From Saccharopolyspora flava (GTDB lineage Bacteria; Actinomycetota; Actinomycetes; Mycobacteriales; Pseudonocardiaceae), in NCBI RefSeq assembly GCF_900116135.1, contig NZ_FOZX01000007.1, forward strand, positions 124,001 through 188,000: a DNA stretch of 64,000 nucleotides. Reading direction: 5' to 3'. The notes below the pieces were generated by a model that had not been told where the DNA came from, ran no database searches, and worked only from the letters and a program-made list of their open reading frames with translations. The stretch's first letter is position 1; each line of letters opens with the position of its first letter. Of the stretch, positions 1-7,590 are shown in pieces. The translations under genes and the position numbers were made by a program.

Positions 1-249
1 GCCAGCCCCAGCGGCATCGCGGTGCGCGGCGAGTCGCTCTACCTGGCGAACCTGCGCGGCGAACGCCTCCGCGAGGTCCCGCTGCGCGACCTCGGCACCT
101 CCACCGAGCACTTCGTCGGCGAGCACGGCCGGTTGCGCGACGTCGCCGTCGCCCCCGACGGGACGCTGCGGGTGCTGACCAGCAACACCGACGGTCGCGG
201 CGATCCCGCGCCGACCGACGACCGGATGCTCGCCTTTCCCGCACCCTGA
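1..249 (+). CDS. C-terminal end of a PQQ-dependent glucose/sorbosone-type dehydrogenase (partial)
   Basis: An open frame runs in from the left edge and stops at TGA 247-249, giving 82 residues with no start inside the window. The sequence has beta-propeller blade wording (SGIAVRGESLYLANLRG, then LRDVAVAPDGTLRVLTSNTD), as in the last blades of the glucose/sorbosone dehydrogenase family. Those enzymes are usually secreted and oxidise sugars with PQQ. The ending GRGDPAPTDDRMLAF is also typical of that family's C-terminus. The signal peptide and catalytic residues lie outside the window, so the cofactor is inferred from similarity only. A related soluble beta-propeller (SMP-30, NHL) cannot be excluded. 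Confidence 0.6.
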   Translation, partial: ASPSGIAVRGESLYLANLRGERLREVPLRDLGTSTEHFVGEHGRLRDVAVAPDGTLRVLTSNTDGRGDPAPTDDRMLAFPAP

Positions 250-404
250 CCCGAAAAATGTGAACGCCCTGCTCCGCCGAAGCGCCCGCCGGTTGTGAGA
301 CCCGAGACGAACGGCTGCCCCGAGCCGTGCGAAGTGGTTGCATGACCCCACGGCGGCCGGACCGATCCGGCCGGAAATCCGGCAGAGCGGAGGAATGGGA
401 ACCG

Positions 405-1436
405 ATGGGCCACGGGGCGTTCGAGAAGACCTACGCGGCGGCCGACGACCGCTACGAGACCATGCAGTACCGCCGCGCGGGCGCCTCCGGGCTGGACCTG
501 CCCGCGTTCTCTTTCGGCCTGTGGCAGAAGTTCGGCACCGACTACGCCTACGAGACCCAGCGCGAGATCGTGCTGCACGCCTTCGACCTGGGCATCACGC
601 ACTTCGACAACGCCGACCGCTACGGCCCGCCGCACCGCGCCGCGCAGAAGTTCTTCGGCAAGGTGCTCGCCAAGGACCTCGCCCCCTACCGGGACGAGCT
701 GATCCTGTCCACCAAGGCGGGCAACCCCATCGGGCCCGGCCCGTACCAGAAGGGCGGCTCCCGCAAGTCGCTGCTGTCCTCGCTGGACCACAGCCTGCGC
801 GACCTCGGCACCGACTACGTCGACGTGTTCTACAGCCACAGCCCCGACGAGTCGACCCCGCTGGAGGAGACGGTGGGCGCGCTGGTCAGCGCGGTGCAGC
901 AGGGCAAGGCGCTCTACGTAGGCATCTCCAACTACCAGCCCGACCGCGCCCACCGCGCCGCCGAGCTGCTGCGCGAGGCCGGGGTGCCGCTGCTGGTCCA
1001 CCAGCCCCGCTACTCGATGTTCGACCGCACGCCGGAGAACAACGGGCTGCTCGACCTCGCCGCCGACGACGGCTTCGGCCTGGTCGTCTACTCACCGCTG
1101 GCCCAGGGCCTGCTCACCGACAAGTACCTGCAGGGCGTCCCGTCCGGTGCGCGCGCCGAGAACAGCGCGTTCCTGTCGCCCGACGTCATCGACGACACCT
1201 ACCGCGCCCGCGCCGCCGCGCTCAACGAGCTCGCCCAGCAGCGCGGTCAGTCGCTGGCCCAGCTGGCGCTGCAGTGGGTGCTGCGCCGCCCGGAGGTCAC
1301 CTCGGCGCTCATCGGCGCGAGCTCGGTGTGGCAGCTCGACCACAACGTCGAGGCGCTGCGCTTCCCGGAGCTCACCGACGCGGAGCTGGCCGTGATCGAG
1401 AAGCACGGCGTGCACGGGACCGGGCTCAAGCAGTAG
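405..1436 (+). CDS. aldo/keto reductase (L-glyceraldehyde-3-phosphate reductase-like)
   Basis: A 343-residue NAD(P)H-dependent reductase of the YghZ/Kv-beta-like AKR subgroup. The start at ATG 405 has a clear GGAGGA ten bases upstream; an in-frame GTG at 327 would add 26 unlike-family residues. The catalytic tetrad is readable: Asp and Tyr in HFDNADRYG, Lys in LSTKAGN, His in FYSHSPDE. The C-terminal cofactor-binding stretch (TSALIGASSVWQLDHNVEAL) is intact. The FGLWQKFG and GPGPYQKGGSRKSL wording is typical of members that reduce small aldehydes such as glyceraldehyde 3-phosphate or methylglyoxal. It overlaps the convergent LacI gene by 11 bases at the 3' ends. Function is by family; the substrate is unknown. 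Confidence 0.9.
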   Translation: MGHGAFEKTYAAADDRYETMQYRRAGASGLDLPAFSFGLWQKFGTDYAYETQREIVLHAFDLGITHFDNADRYGPPHRAAQKFFGKVLAKDLAPYRDELILSTKAGNPIGPGPYQKGGSRKSLLSSLDHSLRDLGTDYVDVFYSHSPDESTPLEETVGALVSAVQQGKALYVGISNYQPDRAHRAAELLREAGVPLLVHQPRYSMFDRTPENNGLLDLAADDGFGLVVYSPLAQGLLTDKYLQGVPSGARAENSAFLSPDVIDDTYRARAAALNELAQQRGQSLAQLALQWVLRRPEVTSALIGASSVWQLDHNVEALRFPELTDAELAVIEKHGVHGTGLKQ

Positions 1437-2430
1437 TCCGGCAGCCGCAGGAATCCCGGTGCACGAACCGGGATTCCAGCCGCACCTCGACCGGGTCGCG
1501 ACCGGGATCGTCCAGCTTGTCCAGCAGCAGCCGCAGCGCCTCGGCGCCGACCTCGCGGCTGGGCTGGGCGATCGCGGTCAGCCTCGGCGTGAACAGGTCC
1601 GCCCACGGGAAGTCGTCGAAGGCCACCAGCGCCACGTCCTCGGGCACCCGCAGCGACAGGTCCCGCACGGCGCGCATGGCGCCGATCGTCATGGCGTTGT
1701 TCGCCGCGATGATCGCCGTCGCCGGGCTCGGGCCGGTGAGCAGCTCGGACGCGGCCCGCCGCGCCGACTCGGACTCCGAGGAGCCCTCCCGGCACAGATC
1801 CGGATCGGCCTCGATGTCGTTGCGGCGCAAGCCCTCCCGGTATCCGGCCAGCCGCTCGTCGGTGGTGCTCAGCCCGGCGAGGCCGGCGACGAACCCGATC
1901 CGCCGGTGGCCCAGTTCGGCGAGGTGGTCGACCAGCGCGGCCGTGGACTCGGTGTTGTCGGTGCTGACCTGGTCGTAGTCCCCGGGCAGCACGCGGTCGG
2001 CGAGCACGGTGGGCACGTCGTGGTCGGCCAGGTAGCGCATCGTGCGCGACGGGTCGGGGGAGGGGGCCAGCACGATCCCGTCGATGCGCCGCTGGTGCAG
2101 GTGGGAGACGACGCGCAGCTCGTGGTCGGGGTCGTCGCGCGGGTCGGCGACCAGCAGGCTGTAGCCGCGGTCGACCGCCTCGGCCTCGATGCCCTGCAGG
2201 ATCTCGGTGAAGAACGGGTTGCTCGCCGAGGAGATCGCCACCCCGATCGACAGGGTGCGCGCCGTGGCCAGCGACCGGGCGAGCGTGTTCTGGATGTAGC
2301 CGACCTCCTCGACGGCCGCGCGCACGGCGCGCTCGGTCTCCGGCCGGACCTTCCGGGTGCCGTTGAGCACGTAGGACACCGTCGCCGAGGACACCCCGGC
2401 GACTCGTGCGACATCTGCGAGCGTGGCCAC
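1426..2430 (-). CDS. LacI-family transcriptional regulator
   Basis: A 334-residue repressor-type regulator. I start it at GTG 2430 (giving MATLADVARVAGVS, the standard LacI N-terminus), preceded by GAGGGAG six bases upstream. An ATG at 2472 would add 14 residues but has no ribosome site and abuts the operator. Residues 2-26 are the helix-turn-helix with the hinge helix after it. The rest is a periplasmic-binding-protein-like effector domain (SIGVAISSASNPFFTEILQGIE, then VAFDDFPWADLFTPRLTAIAQP). It is divergent from the Zn-dehydrogenase and sugar-porter genes, with a palindromic operator between, so it most likely represses those genes and itself until a sugar or polyol is present. The effector is not deducible. 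Confidence 0.9.
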   Translation of the reverse strand: MATLADVARVAGVSSATVSYVLNGTRKVRPETERAVRAAVEEVGYIQNTLARSLATARTLSIGVAISSASNPFFTEILQGIEAEAVDRGYSLLVADPRDDPDHELRVVSHLHQRRIDGIVLAPSPDPSRTMRYLADHDVPTVLADRVLPGDYDQVSTDNTESTAALVDHLAELGHRRIGFVAGLAGLSTTDERLAGYREGLRRNDIEADPDLCREGSSESESARRAASELLTGPSPATAIIAANNAMTIGAMRAVRDLSLRVPEDVALVAFDDFPWADLFTPRLTAIAQPSREVGAEALRLLLDKLDDPGRDPVEVRLESRFVHRDSCGCRTTA

Positions 2431-2474
2431 GCGCGACTCCCTCGTTCCCGTTTTCGGCTGGGAATTTACCATCA

Positions 2475-2502
2475 GGTTAAGCGCTTGCCTAAGCGTTTAA
2501 CC
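2475..2502. promoter_or_regulatory. LacI-type operator palindrome
   Basis: A 28-bp imperfect palindrome from GGTTAA to TTAACC, with AAGCGCTT-like cores in each half; 22 of 28 positions match their mirror base. LacI/GalR regulators bind such sites. It lies 45-72 bases upstream of the chosen LacI start and about 90 bases upstream of the divergent dehydrogenase, well placed to control both. Binding is inferred. Confidence 0.65.
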
Positions 2503-2593
2503 GAAAACTAGTTTGTGCGGCACACCGCGCTGGGGCGGTCTATTCGGCGATCTCCCGGCGGTGGTGCGAGCCAGCGTGACGGGATGAGTGATC

Positions 2594-3589
2594 GTGCAAG
2601 CCGTAGTGATCGAAGGACCAGGCCGGGCCGTTGTCAAGGACGTCGCCGACCCCGAACCGGCCGCCGGGCAGGTGCTCGTGCGGGTGCACGCCAGCGGGCT
2701 GTGCGGGACGGACCTGCACCTGGTCGACGGGGTCCTGCCCACCGACTACCCGCTGACCCCCGGGCACGAGTTCGCCGGTGAGGTGGTCGAACTCGGCGAG
2801 GGCGTCAGCGGGATCGCGGTCGGCGACCGCGTCGCGGTCGACCCCAACCTGCCGTGCGGTACCTGCCGCTGGTGCCGGGCCGGGCGCGGGAACCTGTGCA
2901 CGGTCTGGGACGCCATCGGCGTGAGCAAGGCGGGTTCGGCGGCCGAGCTGGTGGCCGTGCCCGCGGGGATCTGCTTCGCGCTGCCCTCGACGGTGTCCTA
3001 CACCGCCGGGGCGATGGTGGAACCGCTGTCCTGCGCGGTCCACGGGCTGAGCCGGCTGCCGCGACTGCCCGGCTCGCACTACCTCATCTACGGCGCGGGC
3101 ACGATGGGCCTGCTCATGGCGACGCTGGTGCGCCGGGCCGGGGCGGCCTCGGTGTCCACAGTGGACCTCAACGCCTCCCGGCTGGACTTCGCGCTGTCCT
3201 ACGCCTCCGACCGCGCCACCACCGACGCCGACGCCCTGGAGCAGCCCGACGGCTACGACGTGGTCATCGACGCCACCGGCGCGGTCCCGGCCATCGAGGA
3301 CGGCCTCGGCCGCGTCCGCAAGGGCGGCACGTTCCTGCAGTTCGGCGTCGCCGACCCGAACGCGCGGGCGAGCTTCTCACCGTTCCGGGTCTACCACGAG
3401 GAGATCGACATCCTCGGTTCCATGGCCGTGCACAGGGGTTTTCAGCCCGCGATCGAGCTGGTCGCCTCCGGCACGGTCGACGTCGAGTCGCTGGTGTCGG
3501 CGACCCTGCCGCTGGCCGACTACGACGAGGCGATCACCCGCTTCCGCGCCGGAGACGGCCACAAGATCCACGTGGCCCCGGCCCGGTAG
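2594..3589 (+). CDS. zinc-dependent medium-chain alcohol/polyol dehydrogenase
   Basis: A 331-residue MDR-superfamily enzyme of the sorbitol/threonine dehydrogenase type. Catalytic zinc ligands are Cys37 (GLCGTD), His58 and Glu59 (PGHEF). The structural zinc lobe CGTCRWCRAGRGNLC has all four cysteines. The Rossmann segment is IYGAGTMGLLMATL, with Asp in VDLN pointing to NAD preference. GTG 2594 is chosen because GGGA lies nine bases upstream; GTG 2588 is possible. It sits downstream of the LacI operator and upstream of a sugar porter, so oxidation of an imported polyol or sugar acid is the likely role. A perfect palindrome follows the stop. The substrate cannot be read from sequence. Confidence 0.88.
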   Translation: MQAVVIEGPGRAVVKDVADPEPAAGQVLVRVHASGLCGTDLHLVDGVLPTDYPLTPGHEFAGEVVELGEGVSGIAVGDRVAVDPNLPCGTCRWCRAGRGNLCTVWDAIGVSKAGSAAELVAVPAGICFALPSTVSYTAGAMVEPLSCAVHGLSRLPRLPGSHYLIYGAGTMGLLMATLVRRAGAASVSTVDLNASRLDFALSYASDRATTDADALEQPDGYDVVIDATGAVPAIEDGLGRVRKGGTFLQFGVADPNARASFSPFRVYHEEIDILGSMAVHRGFQPAIELVASGTVDVESLVSATLPLADYDEAITRFRAGDGHKIHVAPAR

Positions 3590-3613
3590 CACGCAACCGG
3601 GGTGATCTCCGCG

Positions 3614-3647
3614 GGGTGGGGAGGTTTTCATGAAAACCTCCCCACCC
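3614..3647. terminator. perfect 34-bp palindrome between dehydrogenase and porter
   Basis: Seventeen bases (GGGTGGGGAGGTTTTCA) are followed at once by their exact reverse complement, with no spacer. In RNA it would make a long hairpin with a minimal loop; no U-tract follows. It may be an intrinsic-like terminator after the dehydrogenase or a regulator site in front of the sugar porter (51 bases upstream of its start). Confidence 0.5.
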
Positions 3648-3697
3648 TCGCGTACGGGGACACCCCCACTTCTGAGTCCGACGAAGGGTTTCGAGCA

Positions 3698-5110
3698 ATG
3701 ACGCCAACCACCCCCGCGACGGAGCGTTCGCGCACGCGCAACGCCCTGATCTGGATATTCGGGGCGCTGGGCGGAATTCTGTGGGGTTATGACACCGGTG
3801 TGATCTCCGGTGCCATGCTGTTCATCAAGCAGGACATCCCGTTGACCCCGCTCCAGCAGGGGCTCGTGGTCAGCGGCCTGCTGGTCGGTGCGATGGCGGG
3901 CGCGGGGGCGTCCGGTCGCCTCGCCGACGCGTGGGGGCGGCGCAAACTGATCCTGTGGGCCGCGGTGGTGTTCACCCTGGGCACCGTCGGCGCGATGCTG
4001 GCCACCACCGCGTGGATGCTGGTGGCCTTCCGGTTCGTCATCGGCATCGGAGTCGGCATCGCCTCGGTGGTCGTGCCGCTGTACCTGACGGAGCTGGCGC
4101 CGAAGCAGTCCCGCGGCGGCCTGACCTCGCTGATGCAGCTGCTGGTGACCGTCGGCATCCTCGTCGCCTACATCACCGACTACGCGCTGGCCGACAGCGG
4201 TGACTGGCGCTGGATGCTGGGTCTGGGCGCGGTTCCGGCGGTGCTGCTGGGCATCGGCATCTACTTCCAGCCGGAGAGCCCGCGCTGGCTGGTCAAGCAC
4301 GGGCGCGCCGACCAGGCCCGCGAGGTGCTGACCAAGCTGCGCGGCGTCCGCGCCGAGGAGGTCGAGGAAGAGCTCGACGAGATCCGCGCCGCCGACAAGG
4401 AGAAGGAGGCCGAGAACGCCGTCGGCGTGCGCGAGCTGCTGACCCCGAGGCTGCGCCGCGTCGTGCTGCTGGGCCTGGGCCTGGTGTTCTTCCAGAACTT
4501 CATCGGCATCAACACGATCATCTACTACGCGCCGACGCTGCTGACCACGCTCGGTTTCGGCACCTCCGGCGCGATCCTGGCCAACGTCGGCATCGGCCTG
4601 GTCAACGTGCTCATGACGCTGCCCGCGCTGCGGCTCATCGACCGCGCGGGCCGCAAGTCGCTGCTGGCGGTCGGCAGCATCGGGATGCTGGTGTCGATGC
4701 TGGCGCTGGGCATCGCCAACGTCGCGGGCCTGTCCTACGGCCCGCTGCTGGTGGCGGTGACCCTGGGCAGCATCGTGGTCTACATCGCCTCGTTCGCGGT
4801 GTCCTGGGGCCCGGTGCAGTGGGTGATGCTGCCCGAGCTGTTCCCGCTGCGGATGCGCGGTTCGGCCGTGGGCATCTGCCTGGTGTTCAACTGGCTGTTC
4901 AACATGGCCGTGGCCCTGGTGTTCCCGGTGCTGCTCGACATCACCGGGCCGGGCGCGATGTTCCTGTTCTTCGCCCTGATGGCGGTCCTGTCGTTCTGGT
5001 TCGTCCAGCGCGGTCTCATCGAGACCAAGGGCAAGAGCCTGGAGGCCATCGAGCAGGAAGTCCTCGGCACCGACCCGGAACCCGTCGCCAAGCAGCCGGT
5101 CAACGCCTGA
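3698..5110 (+). CDS. MFS sugar porter (sugar:H+ symporter family)
   Basis: A 470-residue, twelve-helix membrane protein of the sugar porter family (XylE/GLUT-like). Family marks are present in order: GYDTGVISGAMLF in helix 1, GRLADAWGRRK in loop 2-3, RFVIGIGVGIASVVVPLYLTE around helix 4, PESPRWLV before the central loop, and the terminal ETKGKSLE. ATG 3698 is preceded by GAAGGG at proper spacing; the longer frame from 3602 reads through a palindrome and is unlikely. With the adjacent dehydrogenase and LacI regulator it forms a small sugar or polyol uptake-and-oxidation unit. A strong hairpin follows. The transported sugar is unknown. Confidence 0.92.
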   Translation: MTPTTPATERSRTRNALIWIFGALGGILWGYDTGVISGAMLFIKQDIPLTPLQQGLVVSGLLVGAMAGAGASGRLADAWGRRKLILWAAVVFTLGTVGAMLATTAWMLVAFRFVIGIGVGIASVVVPLYLTELAPKQSRGGLTSLMQLLVTVGILVAYITDYALADSGDWRWMLGLGAVPAVLLGIGIYFQPESPRWLVKHGRADQAREVLTKLRGVRAEEVEEELDEIRAADKEKEAENAVGVRELLTPRLRRVVLLGLGLVFFQNFIGINTIIYYAPTLLTTLGFGTSGAILANVGIGLVNVLMTLPALRLIDRAGRKSLLAVGSIGMLVSMLALGIANVAGLSYGPLLVAVTLGSIVVYIASFAVSWGPVQWVMLPELFPLRMRGSAVGICLVFNWLFNMAVALVFPVLLDITGPGAMFLFFALMAVLSFWFVQRGLIETKGKSLEAIEQEVLGTDPEPVAKQPVNA

Positions 5111-5123
5111 CCCACCGGCGATC

Positions 5124-5156
5124 AGTGGCCCCGTCCGCCCCTCGGACGGGGCCACT
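5124..5156 (+). terminator. hairpin terminator after the sugar porter
   Basis: A perfect 14-bp stem (AGTGGCCCCGTCCG against its complement) with a five-base loop, 14 bases past the porter stop. It has no U-run, as is common for actinomycete terminators. Confidence 0.7.
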
Positions 5157-5157
5157 C

Positions 5158-5347
5158 CTGCGTTCCAGGGACACCAGCGCTTCGGCGACGGTGTCCGGCG
5201 TCTCGTAGGTGGGGCTGTGGCCGGCGTCGACGATCCGGCAGCACGGGTTCGAGGTCGGTTTCGCGCTGACTGCGCAACGCCTGCAACGCCGCGCTCAGCG
5301 GCACCGAATCGCCCGCACCCGCCAGCAAGATCACTCTCCGTGTCCGC
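5158..5347 (-). pseudogene. remnant of an alpha/beta hydrolase
   Basis: On the minus strand one frame reads RRVILLAGAGDSVPLSAALQ and, after a frame change, another reads CRIVDAGHSPTYETPDTVAEAL, which looks like the last strand and catalytic-His loop (DAGHSP) of an alpha/beta hydrolase. No start, no nucleophile elbow and no intact frame remain, and the 5' side runs into a tandem repeat at 5348. It is probably a decayed gene cut by the neighbouring repeats. The identification rests on short segments. Confidence 0.4.
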
Positions 5348-5419
5348 GAATACCGGGGTTTTCGACCGGTCAAAAACCGCGGTATTCGACCCGACGAAAA
5401 CCGCAGTTTTTGACCGCCA
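5348..5419. repeat. three tandem 24-bp repeats
   Basis: Three adjacent 24-bp units (5348, 5372, 5396) share the pattern AAAACCGCGGTNTTCGACC with a few changes. Read on the plus strand they encode the octapeptide pattern KTAVFDRS three times. They have no spacers, so this is not a CRISPR array. Confidence 0.75.
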
Positions 5420-5442
5420 CCGAGGGGCACCGGGGGCGTGGG

Positions 5443-5533
5443 CGTCACCAGGGGGGCAGTTTTAGCCATAACTGTCGCGACCTGGTGTCCGTTTTGTCCG
5501 GACAGTTTGGACTAAAACTGTCCCCTGGTGACG
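5443..5533. repeat. long imperfect inverted repeat (possible miniature element)
   Basis: The left arm from 5443 (CGTCACCAGGGG, then CAGTTTTAG and AACTGTC) is mirrored from 5533 back to 5501, with about two indels or mismatches in each 33-base arm and a roughly 24-base centre containing GTCCGGAC. Together with the tandem repeats just upstream it resembles a small non-autonomous repeat element or a REP-like cluster. No transposase lies nearby. Confidence 0.6.
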
Positions 5534-5997
5534 AACGAACCCGCCCGCACCGTTCACCCGGCTCTGTTGTCGTCACGATCGGTGATCGGAGGATGGTGAT
5601 CGATGGCGCTGGGGCGCCGTTCTCGGGGGAGGTCTGGGGGGAGGCCTGCGCGGGGTCTGGTTGGGTTCCTGATTTCACTGGAAATCGGGAACCCGGGGTT
5701 TGTTGGGGTCGGGGTGCTCGCTCGGGTGTGGGTTTGTGCCTCTGGGGGTGTGGGGAGAGTGGGTGGTTCTTCTCTTCGGGTGGGGGTTGGGGGTGCTTAG
5801 CGTGGGGTGGTCCGGTTGGTGTTGGCGGGTGTGGCTCGTCGGGTGGAGGGGGTTGTGGCGTGGGTGATTCGGTTCGAGCCGGGGAGGCCGGTGTTGGGAG
5901 GGACTCGGGCGCTGGGGGAGCGAGGGGTGTCTGGGCGGTTGAAGGTGGCGCGGATCCCGGGGAAGCTGGGGGTGCTGGGGGTGGCTGGGATGGGTTG
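5534..5997. other. G/T-skewed non-coding stretch
   Basis: From about 5600 the plus strand is strongly enriched in G and T, with many G runs of three or more. A small hairpin at 5663-5694 (GGGTTCC against GGAACCC) is embedded. Frames across it give only proline- or glycine-rich low-complexity peptides, so I see no gene. The promoter of the acyl-CoA synthetase must lie here, but I cannot pick out its boxes. Confidence 0.5.
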
Positions 5998-7590
5998 ATG
6001 CAGGGGTGGCCTTTGAGCATTGCTCATGTTGTGGAGCGGGTTGAGCGGCTTTTCGGGGGCAAGACCGTGACGACCGCTGGGGTGGAGCGGGTTTCGTACC
6101 GCGAGGTCGTCCGCAACGTGCGGCGGTTGGCGACCGCGCTGGACGCCTTGGGGGTGCCGGTCGGGGCGCGGGTGGGGACGTTCGCCGCGAACAGCCGCCG
6201 GCACCTGGAGCTGTACCTGGGGGTCCCGTCGACCAAGCGGGTGCTGCACTCGATCAACACCCGGCTCTCGGCCGAGCACCTCGACTACATCGTCGGCCAT
6301 GCCGCCGACGACGTGCTGTTCGTCGACCGGGCGCTGCTGGAGCGGATCTGGCCGCGCGCCGCCATGATGCCGAGCGTGCGGCACTGGATCGTGCTGCCCG
6401 ACGGCAGCGACGCCGAAATCCCGCGCGACCCGCGCATTCTCGACTACGACGACCTGATCTCCGGCGCCGACCCGTTCCCCGGATCGTTCGAGCAGCGCTT
6501 CTCCCTCGCCGACGAGAACCGGGCCTCCGGCCTCTGCTACACCTCCGGCACCACCGGCCCGCCCAAGGGCGTCGTCTACAGCCACCGCTCCACCGTCCTG
6601 CACTGCCTGGGCACCCTGGCCGCCGGGCTCATCGGCATCGCCGAGGACGACGTGGTGATGCCGATCGTCCCGATGTTCCACGCCAACGCCTGGGGCCTGC
6701 CCTACGGCGCGATGATGGCCGGAGCCTCGCTGGTGCTGCCCGGCTCGTCGAACGCCCCGGACCACCTGCTGCGGCTGATGCAGGACGAGCGCGTCACCGT
6801 CGCCGGCGCGGTCCCGACGGTGTGGACGAGCCTCTCCGACCGGCTCGACGACCACGACCTCAGCGCGGTCCGCTTCCTGCTCGGCGGCGGCTCGGCCGTC
6901 GCCCCCGCCCTGTCCGAGACCTACCGCGAGCGCATCGGCGTGCCGATCACCCACTCCTGGGGCATGACCGAGATCAGCCCCGTCGGCGCCATCGGCGGCC
7001 TGCGCACGCAGCACCGCACCGCCACCGACGCCGAGCAGGTGGCGGTCCGCGCGGCGCAGGGCCAGCCGCTGCCGCTGGTCAACGTCCGGATCACCGACGT
7101 CGACACCGGCCGGGAACTGCCCCGCGACGGGCGCGCCGTCGGCGAGCTGCAGGTCGCCGGACCCTGGGTCGCCGGCGGCTACTACCGCGTCGACGCCCCC
7201 GAGAGCTTCACCGACGACGGCTGGCTGCGCACCGGCGACCTCGCCACCATCGACCCCGACGGCTACCTGCGGCTCGTCGACCGGATCAAGGACCTCATCA
7301 AGTCCGGCGGCGAGTGGATCTCCTCCGTCGAGCTGGAAACCGCGCTCGCCGCCCACCCCGACGTCGTCGAGGTCGCCGTCGTCGCCCGGCCCGACCCGCA
7401 CTGGGACGAACGCCCCGTCGCCCACGTCGTCCTGCGCGAAGGCAGCACCACCAGCGCCGACGATCTGCTGGAACACCTGAGGCCGAAGGTCGCCAAGTGG
7501 TGGCTGCCCGACGAGATCGTGCTGCGCGCAACGCTTCCCAAGACCGGCACCGGCAAGCTCGCCAAGAACGCCCTGCGCGTCACGTCGTAG
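5998..7590 (+). CDS. acyl-CoA synthetase (AMP-forming, medium/long-chain type)
   Basis: A 530-residue ANL-superfamily ligase that activates a fatty or similar acid to the acyl-adenylate and then acyl-CoA. Motifs run in order: P-loop YTSGTTGPPKGVVYSH, MFHANAWGLPY (typical of the medium-chain/AlkK-like subgroup), HSWGMTE, DGWLRTGDLATIDPDG and the hinge DLIKSGGEWIS, with the C-terminal catalytic Lys in PKTGTGKLAKN. ATG 5998 (MQGWPLSIAHVVERV) fits the usual N-terminus, and the open frame upstream is low-complexity. It overlaps the convergent regulator by 11 bases. The acid specificity is unknown. Confidence 0.92.
   Translation: MQGWPLSIAHVVERVERLFGGKTVTTAGVERVSYREVVRNVRRLATALDALGVPVGARVGTFAANSRRHLELYLGVPSTKRVLHSINTRLSAEHLDYIVGHAADDVLFVDRALLERIWPRAAMMPSVRHWIVLPDGSDAEIPRDPRILDYDDLISGADPFPGSFEQRFSLADENRASGLCYTSGTTGPPKGVVYSHRSTVLHCLGTLAAGLIGIAEDDVVMPIVPMFHANAWGLPYGAMMAGASLVLPGSSNAPDHLLRLMQDERVTVAGAVPTVWTSLSDRLDDHDLSAVRFLLGGGSAVAPALSETYRERIGVPITHSWGMTEISPVGAIGGLRTQHRTATDAEQVAVRAAQGQPLPLVNVRITDVDTGRELPRDGRAVGELQVAGPWVAGGYYRVDAPESFTDDGWLRTGDLATIDPDGYLRLVDRIKDLIKSGGEWISSVELETALAAHPDVVEVAVVARPDPHWDERPVAHVVLREGSTTSADDLLEHLRPKVAKWWLPDEIVLRATLPKTGTGKLAKNALRVTS

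Noticed and set aside
5348-5419. CRISPR array
   Set aside because: The units are directly adjacent with no spacers and only three copies.
5445-6020. A proline-rich 191-residue minus-strand protein
   Set aside because: It is a product of the G/T-skewed plus strand; low complexity and no ribosome site.
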